64,000 nt of DNA from Romanomermis culicivorax (taxonomy: Eukaryota; Nematoda; Enoplea; Mermithida; Mermithidae), in assembly GCA_963922205.1 (NCBI GenBank), contig CAWUHX010000247.1:124001-188000 (forward strand), read 5' to 3'. The notes under the pieces were generated by a model that worked only from the letters and a program-made list of their open reading frames with translations, was not told where the DNA came from and ran no database searches. How positions within the stretch are numbered: position 1 is the first letter of the stretch; each line of letters starts with the position of its first letter. Positions 1 through 9,763 of this stretch are shown in pieces. The position numbers were made by a program, and so were the translations under genes.

Positions 1-2622
1 TGCATTAATGGGTTCAAAATCATCAAAATCGTATAATGTAGTATGAGTTTCGTTGGTTTTTGGGGTTAAAAATGCATTACGATGTGGGGTGCTTTTGTCT
101 AATTGTACGATAATGCCTTGTTCGGTTAGAATGCTATCTTGGATTTCTGGGCAATTGGGGTTCGAAAAAACTGTATTTTTAACGGAGAATGCACCTTGTA
201 GCTCTTCTATTATCATGTGTGTTTGCGTGAGTTTGATGGGATGTGTATTTTTGTATTCGAAAGGACATAGGTTTTCAAATGCTGTTTCATTCCAGATAAT
301 GGATCCGTCGGCTGTGACACAATGGCCTGATGTCGGTTTGCATGACCCCAGGTCGCCTAATGTACCTGTCATAGATTTTCCATTCCAAGATGCTATTTGT
401 CCTATTTCTATGATGACGTTAGTGACCGAGGTACAATGGTCTGTACAACACCATGTGTATTCTACGCTTAGGGAGTTATTTGTTGACCAAAATCCTGGTT
501 GGGTTTCGTATAATTTTTGACCGTTGTGTTCTTTGTCTATAACGATTGCCTTACAAACATGTGGGGTTAGATTTTGCATTTCGGTTTGGTCGAAGACAAT
601 ACCTTTTGATCCAAAAAATCCTGTATTAGTACAAATTTTGCGTTTGCGGACACTGCATTTGTATGCGTCTGTAATGTGGGGCTTAGTGGAGGGGATATAG
701 ATTTTTCCGAATGTCTGTACGGGTTTGTCTACTGTGGAAGGGGGCATGCATGATACAAGTTTTGGTATGCTGACTGAGTGACCGCTCAATGAAGTTCCAC
801 ACATCTGAAATTGGGCACTACACGATGTGGGGATTATTATACAAAGAAAAATACAAAACATCGGCCAATAGAATGTTTTAGTGGAGGCGGCGGGGCACTG
901 TATGTTTCCGTTGTGGCCGGTTTGGTGTTGGGGCTTTTGGTGTTGTCGTTTTGCGATTTTGCGCTGGGGGGGTGGCCGGTTTGAAATCTGAACGTTCTGT
1001 AAAAGTTTGGAATTTGAGTTATGGGATGGGGTTTGGACTTGCTTACTTGCGGGGGTCGGTAGCAATGTTTGGCGGGGGCGGAATTGGTAGGGTTCGGGGG
1101 TCAGGCCATGGAGAAGGGATAACAAGTTGCGGCCTGTTTTCGACGGGGTTTCGGGGGCGGTGGGCGGCGTTGTGTCCTGCTTTCGGGGGATCTTGTAGCC
1201 TACGGGGATGGTGGGCGGCGATTTTTCGATTTTTTCGGCTTCAGGCGTGGGGGGTGGTGACATGGCGCACCAATCGGGTACGTCCAGATCAAGGACGTAT
1301 TCGTCACTGCGGCGGTGGGTGTTGGGCATGATAGTTCCTAAAGTAGTCTGAGGGCCGTTAGTTATGGCGGGTAATTTTGAGTAAAATGCGGGGTCGTCAA
1401 TGTCCATGAGGGGTTGGGGTTGCCTGTACTCAATGCAATTTTGAATATTACGACTCTGCTGATTTGGACAATACCTGCTTGTATGACCTCTCTGCTTGCA
1501 TATAAAACATTGAAAATTGGAGTAGGGTTTTGAAGGGCAGTTATCTGATCTATGTCCTGTTTGGGAGCAGTGGATGCATGGGCTTTTACAATCACGTGTA
1601 CTGTGATTATTACGGAAACAGATTGCACATGATTTTCGGGTGCCTACTGATTTACAGTTACGAGCTACGTGTCCGATTTGTCCACACTGGAAGCATGTGG
1701 GTTGCCTAGGGGTGGTATTGTTCCTGTAAGCATTATTCCTGCTGAAAGTATTGTTACTGAAATTGTTGTAGCTACTCTGTTGCGGGGGTTGAGGTTTTTG
1801 TTTGATCTGCAACTGTAAATCTTTTACTTGTTGTTCTAACTGATGCAAAAGGTCCTGTTGGTCTGTATTTTTGGTTAGGGAAAAGATGGGTTCGGGTTTT
1901 GGGGGTATAAATGGAAGGGTGTTAGATTTCAGCTCATTTCTAAGGATTTGTTGTTCAATGTAAGCTGCTTCGTCTGACATTTCTTTTAGAGTTGCGAACC
2001 TTCTATACTTAATTGCTTCCCTGATTTCGTTTTGCATGCCTTCTACAAAGAGGGGTTTTATGATCATTTCTCGTGCGTCTGTGTTAAAGTTAGGGTAGGC
2101 GAGGGTTGCGAGATGTTCTAGATCAAATAAGAATTCCGTTACTGTTTCTGACCGCTTTTGTTTTCTTTCGCGTAAGAATTGTTGATGTAGCTCATTATCT
2201 CTATTGTTTGGGAAAAATGCCTGTAATGCGACTTTATACTGCTCGTATGTGTGGGGAGGGTTTTCGGAATTCGCTAAACTTTTGAATTTAGCTAACGCGG
2301 CTCCTCCTAAATGAATTTCTAAACATGCCAACTTTAACTGTACGTCTGTATCTTTCATGCCTTGGAGTGCCATGAATTGTTCTAATCTTTTGTTCCATTC
2401 ACCAAAATGTTGGGTCACACCGCCCGTGAATACTGTAGGTTTCGCGTAGAAATTGTTTGCCATGTTATTACGAATGTTTGCTGTTCTTAGATCGTCTATT
2501 AGGGTAGGGTTTACTGTATTCTGATTCAATTGTGTGCGTAGGGTACGAAAATGTTCTGAAAACAAATCGTTTATCTGTTCTCTAACGATTTCTCCTAAAT
2601 GATCTTGCGTTTGGTGGGTCAT
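1..2622 (-). CDS. Gag with four zinc knuckles fused in frame to a glycoprotein-like region (3' end outside window)
   Basis: An uninterrupted frame of 874 codons runs from ATG at 2622 to the window edge. I checked every in-frame triplet and found no stop. The first in-frame ATG is used; the frame is open upstream only to 2853. Residues ~1-250 contain a retrotransposon capsid-like region. Four CCHC knuckles follow at 1468-1695, all CX2CX4HX4C (for example CFQCGQIGHVARNC). A ~200-residue proline-rich, low-complexity linker comes next. Near residue 585 there is a hydrophobic stretch (MFCIFLCIIIPTSCS) like a signal peptide, then at least 270 residues rich in Cys and Asn-glycosylation sequons (NET, NNS). 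There is no protease or reverse transcriptase between the two parts. The second half resembles a viral-type envelope ectodomain in composition only; its family is not established. Confidence 0.75.
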   Translation of the reverse strand, partial: MTHQTQDHLGEIVREQINDLFSEHFRTLRTQLNQNTVNPTLIDDLRTANIRNNMANNFYAKPTVFTGGVTQHFGEWNKRLEQFMALQGMKDTDVQLKLACLEIHLGGAALAKFKSLANSENPPHTYEQYKVALQAFFPNNRDNELHQQFLRERKQKRSETVTEFLFDLEHLATLAYPNFNTDAREMIIKPLFVEGMQNEIREAIKYRRFATLKEMSDEAAYIEQQILRNELKSNTLPFIPPKPEPIFSLTKNTDQQDLLHQLEQQVKDLQLQIKQKPQPPQQSSYNNFSNNTFSRNNAYRNNTTPRQPTCFQCGQIGHVARNCKSVGTRKSCAICFRNNHSTRDCKSPCIHCSQTGHRSDNCPSKPYSNFQCFICKQRGHTSRYCPNQQSRNIQNCIEYRQPQPLMDIDDPAFYSKLPAITNGPQTTLGTIMPNTHRRSDEYVLDLDVPDWCAMSPPPTPEAEKIEKSPPTIPVGYKIPRKQDTTPPTAPETPSKTGRNLLSLLHGLTPEPYQFRPRQTLLPTPASKQVQTPSHNSNSKLLQNVQISNRPPPQRKIAKRQHQKPQHQTGHNGNIQCPAASTKTFYWPMFCIFLCIIIPTSCSAQFQMCGTSLSGHSVSIPKLVSCMPPSTVDKPVQTFGKIYIPSTKPHITDAYKCSVRKRKICTNTGFFGSKGIVFDQTEMQNLTPHVCKAIVIDKEHNGQKLYETQPGFWSTNNSLSVEYTWCCTDHCTSVTNVIIEIGQIASWNGKSMTGTLGDLGSCKPTSGHCVTADGSIIWNETAFENLCPFEYKNTHPIKLTQTHMIIEELQGAFSVKNTVFSNPNCPEIQDSILTEQGIIVQLDKSTPHRNAFLTPKTNETHTTLYDFDDFEPINA

Positions 2623-2844
2623 TCTTGGTTTACGATGGGATTTCTGCTTAAATGCTTCAATTTTTGCTTCACGCTGTATTCGTTTAAATGTATCGCTTAA
2701 TGCTTCGTTGGAGGGGGTTTCCAGTTTGCTTAATACGAATACCGTCTTACTGTAGGAAATGATTACTACTGTATTACTAATGCTTCTAAACGCCCGGATA
2801 AGAGTACACCTAACTGGGGGCAGGGAGTTCCACTGGTTAACGTA

Positions 2845-2859
2845 ACGGTACGGTCACCA
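2845..2859 (-). other. Candidate tRNA primer-binding site of family A
   Basis: Six bases after the LTR end the minus strand reads TGGTGACCGTACCG. It starts with TGG, as expected for pairing with a tRNA 3' CCA end. The tRNA was not identified. Confidence 0.5.
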
Positions 2860-2864
2860 AAATA

Positions 2865-3710
2865 TGTAACGACCAGATTTCTGTGAGGTACTTTACTTGG
2901 ACCAATCGGTCGATACGGCGGGGCAAATACGGGGCAGGGCGAACGGTTACAACAAACAACGGGTAATTCGACGGTCGCTTGAACGTCGACAAATAAAACG
3001 CGCTTCGAATAAAAACGGATGGGGGCCTCGGTTTAAATGCTTTCGAATAGTCGGCCGCTTGCAAATGTATAAAGACGGGGCGAACGCGGATCAAAAAATA
3101 AAACGATACCAGAATAAGAACCAGAATATAATGATCAAAATCACGCTTTGCTTCTTCTTTTATACGGCGATTTTGGCCACTCCCTGGACGCTGCGGGAGG
3201 TCGAGCTTCTGTCCATCTTCTTCCGCCAATCGTCGTTTCCGGCTACGCTTTTTATGCTTTCTTAGTTACGCCTCTCTAACGCTTTTCTGGTACCGTATGC
3301 TTTCTGTGCTTGCTTCCTGTATCGGTTTCTCTGTATACACATGTTTTATGGGGCCGCCGCTACTGTTACACTTGAGACTACTGTACGGCGGGGCTTCTAC
3401 ATATTTTACTGTGTGCAGGTGTTGTTTACGATTTTTACTGGGGATTACGGTAGCTGTGGAATGTGTAGTTTAGTGTAGATTCTAGGGGAACAGCTGCCGT
3501 TTGTGCAAATTAATTAGGGCATCTTAATTGGGCTACCGGGGTGTGAACGGATCAAAATAAAGTACTTCACGTAATTTTGTAGGAATGTTTGGGTGTGAAT
3601 CCCAGACATCCTTGAGACATAAAATGTGAAAAATAAAATAATATCTAATAAATGTCTATTACATACAGTATGCTACATATTTACAGTACTGCTTTAGCAG
3701 GTACGTTACA
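2865..3710 (-). repeat. 5' LTR of family A
   Basis: The 846-bp LTR begins TGTAACG and ends CGTTACA. It aligns along much of its length with the solo LTR at 51484-52364, for example the shared stretches around 'gtgtagattctaggggaac' and 'aataaagtacttcac'. The orientation is set by the Gag frame that follows on the minus strand. The right flank is AATATTGCCA; the matching target duplication would be outside the window. Confidence 0.85.
3157..3164 (-). promoter_or_regulatory. TATA-box candidate in family A LTR
   Basis: The minus strand reads TATAAAAG about 300 bp before the LTR end. The solo LTR has TATTTAAAG at the aligned place near 51750, preceded by the same flanking sequence, so the site appears conserved between copies. 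Confidence 0.45.
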
Positions 3711-5129
3711 AATATTGCCAGATGAGCGATTGGTCCGGCAAGTTTGCATCAATTAGTATGAACCCTTTTCGCCCCATTGCACAATGGGCATTCAAATTTT
3801 GCCCACGTTATTGTGTGCTATTTTTTTTCACTGCGGACCAATGTAAATTTGCGTGTGCTTCATTTTTCCTGTGTAAATGGTTGGGCCTTTGACCGGCTAG
3901 TTATTCATTCATTTTTGTCTCATTCCGCCATCTCTCCATCTTTATTGACTGTCCTTTGTTTAAAATAAATTGTGTATATTGGCCATCATAACAGATACCT
4001 CATTAACCTTGTACATATGAGCCACCAGTAGAAGATAAACATACTAACCCACACAGCATTGAGTGAAGGTAACAATCCCTAAATTGATAGGCGAGTGCAG
4101 TCTAGGTTTCAACAGTTGAAATTCAAGGACGATTGAGGGAAGAACCTCAAACCTATAACATTATGCTCTCCATTAACTGGTCACTTTCCTTATGCAAATC
4201 CGAACATCATATCATTAAAGACGGTAAGACACTTCACATGCCACATGCCAAATCTCTTCTGCTACATGCATTCTACATTTCCTCATCATCATAACTTCGC
4301 TGACCAATGATCACATAGATTAGGGGTGTGCACAGGATTTAGAAACTTGTCCGCTTCACACCTGCATTACCTTGTCACCATGCGCACACACTGTCATCGT
4401 GCCTTTTCCTCTGAACACGTAGACTCGATGTTTCACAAACAAGTCATGGCCCCACACCTTGCAAATGTGTCATCAGGCACTGCTGCGTTCACACAGGCGA
4501 TGCAGGGCTGTTCTCGGGGATGGACATAGTCTATCTCATGGTTGCGAAGAAATAGCCAAAGTCGATGCAATTCGTGTCGACGCCGATTTGCATTGTTTGT
4601 TGTTTTTATAAAGTAAAATTGGCGGCCAGACCAGCCATATATTATATTGATTTTATTATTGTATATTGTGGAGTTTATTCGCCCAATTACAACGTCCCCC
4701 GCCTTTACAATTATTATCGACCTTGCAGTGGAGGGAACACAAGTTAGACCCCGGATCTCAGGAGAACCACCCAGCGTGCAAGTCTACATTTGCAACTCAA
4801 TTCTCGGCCTGACTTCTAGGTTTGTCCCTGATTCGAAGTTACTTGAGCTCAGAGTGTTTTTATAATCTGTTGTTTTTATAATCTGTCTTTAACTTATAAT
4901 CTATTTTTTATAAAATGCTTCCAAATAATGCATCTGGAAAGCAAGTACTATTTTACATTTTCAGCATTTTCTACCAAGCTGTTCGTCGTATGGAGCTTAA
5001 ATTTGGTGACGATACTCAACTAACACTTAGAAATTTTTTGAGTGAAAAAATGTAGAGTATAAGCTTCATGTGCAGGATTTTCAAGTCACCTAATATTTGT
5101 GTCATTTTTCGTTTTATTAGCATTTTATA
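3711..5129. other. Intergenic, no gene recognised
   Basis: AT-rich sequence between the LTR of family A and a gag fossil. Only short ORFs without family resemblance were seen. The stretch 4730-4860 is less AT-rich but gave no recognisable protein. Confidence 0.5.
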
Positions 5130-6265
5130 AAAAGCAGACTATATCAATTAGAACTGCAGAAAGACATAGCAAAATTCAAAAATTGGTATGATCTTTTGCA
5201 AGCAGTCCATGAGATAGAGCTAATGTACAGGAATGCAATGAGAACATTTGGGCCAAGAGAACAGCCCACGATGATAAATATGGCACAAACGGAAATTGCT
5301 GAGGAGCAGCAAGCCGATGTGAATGTAATCCAAAGGCCTTATAAAAGCACCCAAAAACGCAATAAGGACTTTAGGAGACCAAACACAAAAAGGCAAACTT
5401 CGATGTAATCTTCGCAAAATCAATTAATAAATATAGCAGATGAGGAAGTACTTGAATTACCTCCACAGCAGGCCATAATGCCTCGACAACAGCCTGTTGA
5501 GGAGCACAAAAAGGACTCTCTCATGGTGGCTTTATCTAAGGAATTTATTAAAATGGCACAATGTTATGAAGAAATTAGGAACTCTGCCAAAGCCCAAGAG
5601 GAAGCCATAACTGCTTTAACTCAGAAAGTTGATAAAGTGAAAATAAAAAGTCAACAAGAGGTTCAGCAGCAGCGAAAATGGTGTACTTACCATGAAAATA
5701 ACACCCAAAACACGATTGATTGTTGGACCTTGAATTTTTATAAGGGCCTACAAAATCGTGGAAGGAGTGGAAATAGTGGAAGAGGTTTTAGAAGAGGTAA
5801 TCCTAGAAGAAGTCTTGGAAATTTCCGAGGTAGGGGAAATTTCAGAGGTAATTTCAGAGAAAATTACAGAGGAAATAGAGGAGGTTTTGGTAACAAAGGT
5901 GAAAGGGGAGCTTATCAAGTTTTGTTTCCTGAGTAGGAGGCAGAAAGTTTGCAAGAATATGCGGAATTCCAGGAATACGTAAAGTTGAAGAAGCTCAGTG
6001 AGCAGATGAGGTTGTTACAGGCTACCACCCAGCCGATGTTACCAGGACCAAATCTAATGGACCAACAACCAGTAGTCATAAATCAGAGTTCAAATACTGT
6101 ATTGACCCTGCAGAAGGTAGTTAGTCAGTGGCAAGCCTCCAGGCAGACAGACCAACCATCGACTAGTGGTGTTAATAGTGTACAGCAAGAACCAATGATG
6201 GAGATGAAGTTGTGTGGTTTACATAATTGTGCCATGGAAAGTCGACCCAGAGAGAGTACTACATA
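5130..6265 (+). pseudogene. Decayed gag fragment related to the Ty3/gypsy element at 14-26 kb
   Basis: The translated plus strand matches the Gag of the large gypsy-type element in order. A segment at ~5144-5250 (FKNWYDLLQAVHEIE) matches its TWHDLAEDVHKID region. AKAQEEAITALTQKV-type coiled sequence and a knuckle at ~5680 follow, then an Arg/Gly-rich tail of GNFRG repeats. The last part, near 6150-6240, contains PSTSG-VNSV and matches the same motif in the larger element. A TAA at 5406, a second stop at 5934 and a frame change near 5945 break the frame. In the knuckle the second His is replaced by Gln (CTYHENNTQNTIDC). No LTRs were found around it, so it is an orphan fragment of a related family. 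Confidence 0.75.
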
Positions 6266-7667
6266 GCTATAAACTGTTTTTTCTGCACAATGCAGGATAG
6301 CCAAAAAAAGTTTTTGCATTGTGGTTTTCTCCTGCTGTCACAGTTTTGCCCCGTGCCTTTTCTCCCAATTGAGAAAAATATCGAAAAAATTTTCAGATTT
6401 TCTCAAAGTCGTTTTTCGGTTAAAACCCTAAAGTTATCCTAAATTTTTTTCGGAAAAACAATAAAAAAACCTAGATTTGGGTGAGAAGACCTGAACCTGG
6501 CACTACTGGTTGGCAACACTTTCTAAATTGGAAAAAATTATCCGCCTGCTACGTTACAATATGCAGTGAAGGCATCAAGTTAAAATGATAGTTCTTTAAG
6601 CTACTAGTCAAAAAAGTATGCAGGAGGAATGTCTTTTTGTGGCGAGAAATGCAGCCGGGAAGAAATTTCCATTATCCCGTCTGCTTCCATTCTGCTTCCG
6701 AAAAATCCATCCTGTTCCCGCCTGCATTCTACCCTGGGAACGCCAGAAAAGTGGTTGATAGCGGGAACGGCATACCATGCACACACCTGACATAAATTGC
6801 CTTTTCATTGAAAATCATGGAAATTATATGTGAATGAGCCGCCTTTCAGGAGATATTCTAGTAACACATGTGACCCCTGGTCACTGAAATGAATTTTTTT
6901 CAACAATATGAAATTAAGTGACCATCTTAAGAAACGATTATTTTCTCATTAAAGCAAAAATATGGACAAAAAAGCAAAATTTCAGACGGTTCGAGGAGGA
7001 AAATATAGGAATATAGTTAGGCTGTGGAAATAGAGGAAAATAGAATAGGGAAATAGTTTCAAACTCGAAATTGCAGCAGCATAATTCATTGCTGAATCCG
7101 TCTTGGTCTACTGTAGCTTAATCATTATTAGTATGATAACTATGAAAATCGTCTTGAAAATATTTTTCCTTAGCATTATCATTTTTGTACATATACGTTG
7201 TAAAAATGAACTTTTTTTGTTTTATCAGGAATTAAATAAATATCGTAATAACGAGGAAAACGACCTTACTCAACAAATTCCATCAATGATGAAATTTGAA
7301 ATGGAATTTTAGTTGAATGCCATTTTTCAGAATCAATTGACAGGTTGAAGTCCTCTGTCACACTGAGCTCAGGGAAAGTTCACCTAGAAATTGAAAGATA
7401 TTGTAGCCTTGTACAATGTGCTGTTTTTCCTTTTTATTTTTCTGTATATTTGTTCTGCATGTGTGGTCGTGTTGTAGTGCCAGTTTTTCGCCAGGGCGTT
7501 TTGCGAGCATAAATTATTTACATAAATGAATATTAATTTTTTGTGTGATAAATATAAAATTTTAGATCAGTTTGAGTAAAAGTAACAAGAGCCCAATGGT
7601 AAATTAGTATATTGGCAAGTTAGGCACTAAAAAACCACACTACATTACGTCTCCCAAAAAATTCTGA
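6266..7667. other. Intergenic, no gene recognised
   Basis: AT-rich DNA between the gag fossil and the protease gene. Short ORFs here (for example 7103-7312) are low-complexity and lack any family resemblance. Confidence 0.5.
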
Positions 7668-7673
7668 TTTTAT
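7668..7673 (-). terminator. Polyadenylation signal of the serine protease gene
   Basis: The minus strand carries AATAAA 24 bases after the stop codon of the protease, a usual spacing for a nematode poly(A) signal. Confidence 0.6.
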
Positions 7674-7696
7674 TACCAAAAAAATTTCACATCATT

Positions 7697-9011
7697 TTAC
7701 AAACGTGTCACTGTTTTGTTTTTCAAATCTTTTATGACAGAGGCTGCTTTTTCTAACCAATCCATTAGGCTAGAAACGTTCGTAAAAACTGGTGGATATT
7801 CAGAATCGCAACTGAAAACGTAGCTTGCAACACGATAAATTACTTGAACCAATTGGCCATTAATCCTTTCTGGACAAAACAATGGACCACCGGAGTCTCC
7901 CTGAAACATTTCTAAAAAGTCGACCGAAAAATTTAATTATTAACAGTAATTACATTGCACACAGAAACCATGCGGCCATCTCTATTAGCTGCAGCACAAA
8001 AAACTCGTTTCTTTGCATATGTCTCAATTTCGCTGTGGTCTCCAACCTTATGGAAACTGCGACACTTTTCAGCCGTAAATGTTTCAACATTGATTTCGTT
8101 TAAAATATTGGGATCTCCAGCTACATCTGAAATTAAATGTAAACAAGTAAAAAATGAGTTGTACCAACTCGAATAAATTGTCCTCATTTGTTACTAGATT
8201 AGCCGGGAGAAAATGGGGTAGCAGAACATTGCCATTCGTATCGACATAGACCAAGCTATGAAAATACCGCTATATAGGCAAACTTACCTGTGGCACCCCA
8301 GCCAATAGCCATGCATTGTGTGGGTTCACTTGGGAAACTATTTAGCGATGGTAAAGCTATCGGTCCCATATAACTATTAAATTTTACAGCTCTCTTCATC
8401 TGCACCAAGGCGATGTCACTCCAGCCACCTTTTCCATTCTCGAAATCCTTGTGAACAATAGCTTTAGCTAATGGAATATCATTTTCCACGTCTTGCGCCA
8501 TGTCCGATCTGTAGGCGCCGAGTCGGGCCACTGTGTCAGCTAGAACACCAGTTTTGATATTTCTGAAAATAAATGCCAATTTTTTAGACCACTTATTAGA
8601 AACAAACGCAAATTGAGAGCACTTGTCCAGTTGTTCAGTTGGTTAGAGCGTGTGGATGGTAGTGGCTTTTTTGGGTTCAAGCCCCGGACTGAGCCTAACT
8701 TCTGTTGAAAACACAAACAATAGGGACAGGTTGCCTCAAAATTATGAAACATATTTCATGGTGAGTAAAACATTACTGTATACAATGGGCTGCCGTCAGG
8801 AGGAAACTGGATGACATTGACTTTCCATTGGAAAGATTTTCATTGATCAATGATGCTCCGCAACCACTAATTTTGGTCATCCAAGGATACTCGAACATTT
8901 TGCTGCCTTCTCCTTTGATAATTCGAGACCGAGACTTCAATCGGGGCCATGTGCCCGCAGGCAGTGGTTTTGCATATGGATCCGCCCTGGGCTTGTGACT
9001 TGGAGGATGAG
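7697..9011 (-). CDS. Trypsin-like (S1A) serine protease, active triad intact, 5' exon missing
   Basis: Four exons join with consistent phases: 9011-8777, 8562-8288, 8126-7954 and 7900-7697, all GT-AG. Exon 1 of this set carries the activation site (SR then IIKG), YPWM, CGASLI and the His motif LLTAAHC. Exon 2 carries the Asp motif WSDIALVQ, and exon 4 opens with GDSGGP. All three catalytic residues are present. Two residues before the conserved Cys of the Ser loop is a Ser (VSVCNGDSGG), the primary-pocket position, so trypsin-type Arg/Lys preference is unlikely and a chymotrypsin-like pocket is inferred. The first exon found starts in phase 1, so an upstream exon with a signal peptide must exist; I could not locate it in 9014-9760. 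The gene sits 750 bp downstream of a catalytically dead homologue on the same strand. Extracellular action is inferred from the family. Confidence 0.88.
8600..8745 (+). repeat. tRNA-Thr-derived SINE inside a protease intron (antisense)
   Basis: The intron at 8563-8776 contains a tRNA-like stretch (about 8624-8697) with an A-box-like TTGGTTAGAGCGTG, a B box GGGTTCAAGCCCC and the anticodon loop ATGGTAG (GGT). The following ~45 nt (GCCTAACTT ... GGACAGGTTGCCTCAAA) also match the copy at 40.99-41.14 kb, so the repeated unit is longer than the tRNA. The acceptor stem is poorly paired, so this is a decayed copy. Confidence 0.6.
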
Positions 9012-9187
9012 CTATAATAAAAGAAGATTTTCATGGAATATATTGTTACATATTCTTATGGATATGTGGTGTAAACAGTGAAATTCACAAAACAGCTGTT
9101 GCATCTCTCTCGCCTTTTTATGATCCTGCGTATGTCCTCCGCAAATGTTGCCCCATACATAAACTTGTGTTTTTGTCTCTGCTTATT

Positions 9188-9190
<3 letters not shown>

Positions 9191-9223
<33 letters not shown>
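9191..9223. repeat. (TA)n microsatellite
   Basis: About 33 bp of uninterrupted alternating T and A between the two protease genes. Confidence 0.95.
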
Positions 9224-9227
<4 letters not shown>

Positions 9228-9763
9228 CATGCACGGCAAGAATTTTCCAGGGAAGAGGGTCCATGGAATTTTTCCCCTGGGGGGGTAGGGGGGTGGGTGA
9301 GCAAAAAAACAAAGAAAGGTTCTGCAAGCCTGTTTTTCATACAAAATATGCACAAAAATCATAAAAAAAAGCTGTCTTGGAAAAAGTTCAGGCGGGTGTT
9401 TGACGATTTTTTTTGGTCAGGGGGGATTGCTGGGGTCTTAGGTATGGGGGTTCCCCCCCCCCTACCCCCTCTATGTGTATGTACGATATATATGTATTTT
9501 TTGTCTGTTTTTCATATGTATTCACACTCTGGCATCATCATATTTACTATTTGCTTGTGTGAGGCTTTTCTCCAAAATAAATTACCATATCTATTCAGTA
9601 TATGGATTATTGTAGTGAGACTCAGTGAGTATACATACCACTTTGGATTATGTTTTTGAATGTCAGATCTATAGATTGATTTCCATTGTATTCTCTTTTT
9701 TAATAAAAAAGATTTTTGTTATTTCAGGGGGTCAACTTCCTACCACATGGATTGAAACACTTG

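Larger units (their letters stand above)
1..3710 (-). mobile_element. LTR retrotransposon (family A), 5' portion, cut by the window edge
   Basis: On the minus strand the order is 5' LTR (2865-3710), a candidate primer-binding site directly after it, a leader, and one long open frame that leaves the window at base 1. The LTR ends are TGTAACG and CGTTACA, a perfect 7-bp terminal inverted repeat. A second, diverged LTR with the same ends is present at 51484-52364. Pol was not seen, so it must lie to the left of the window or be absent. The Gag type suggests a Ty3/gypsy-like or related lineage. The open frame is undamaged over 2.6 kb, so this looks like a young copy. Confidence 0.85.

Noticed and set aside
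951-1331. 126-codon plus-strand ORF
   Set aside because: Antisense to the proline-rich linker of the family A gag frame.
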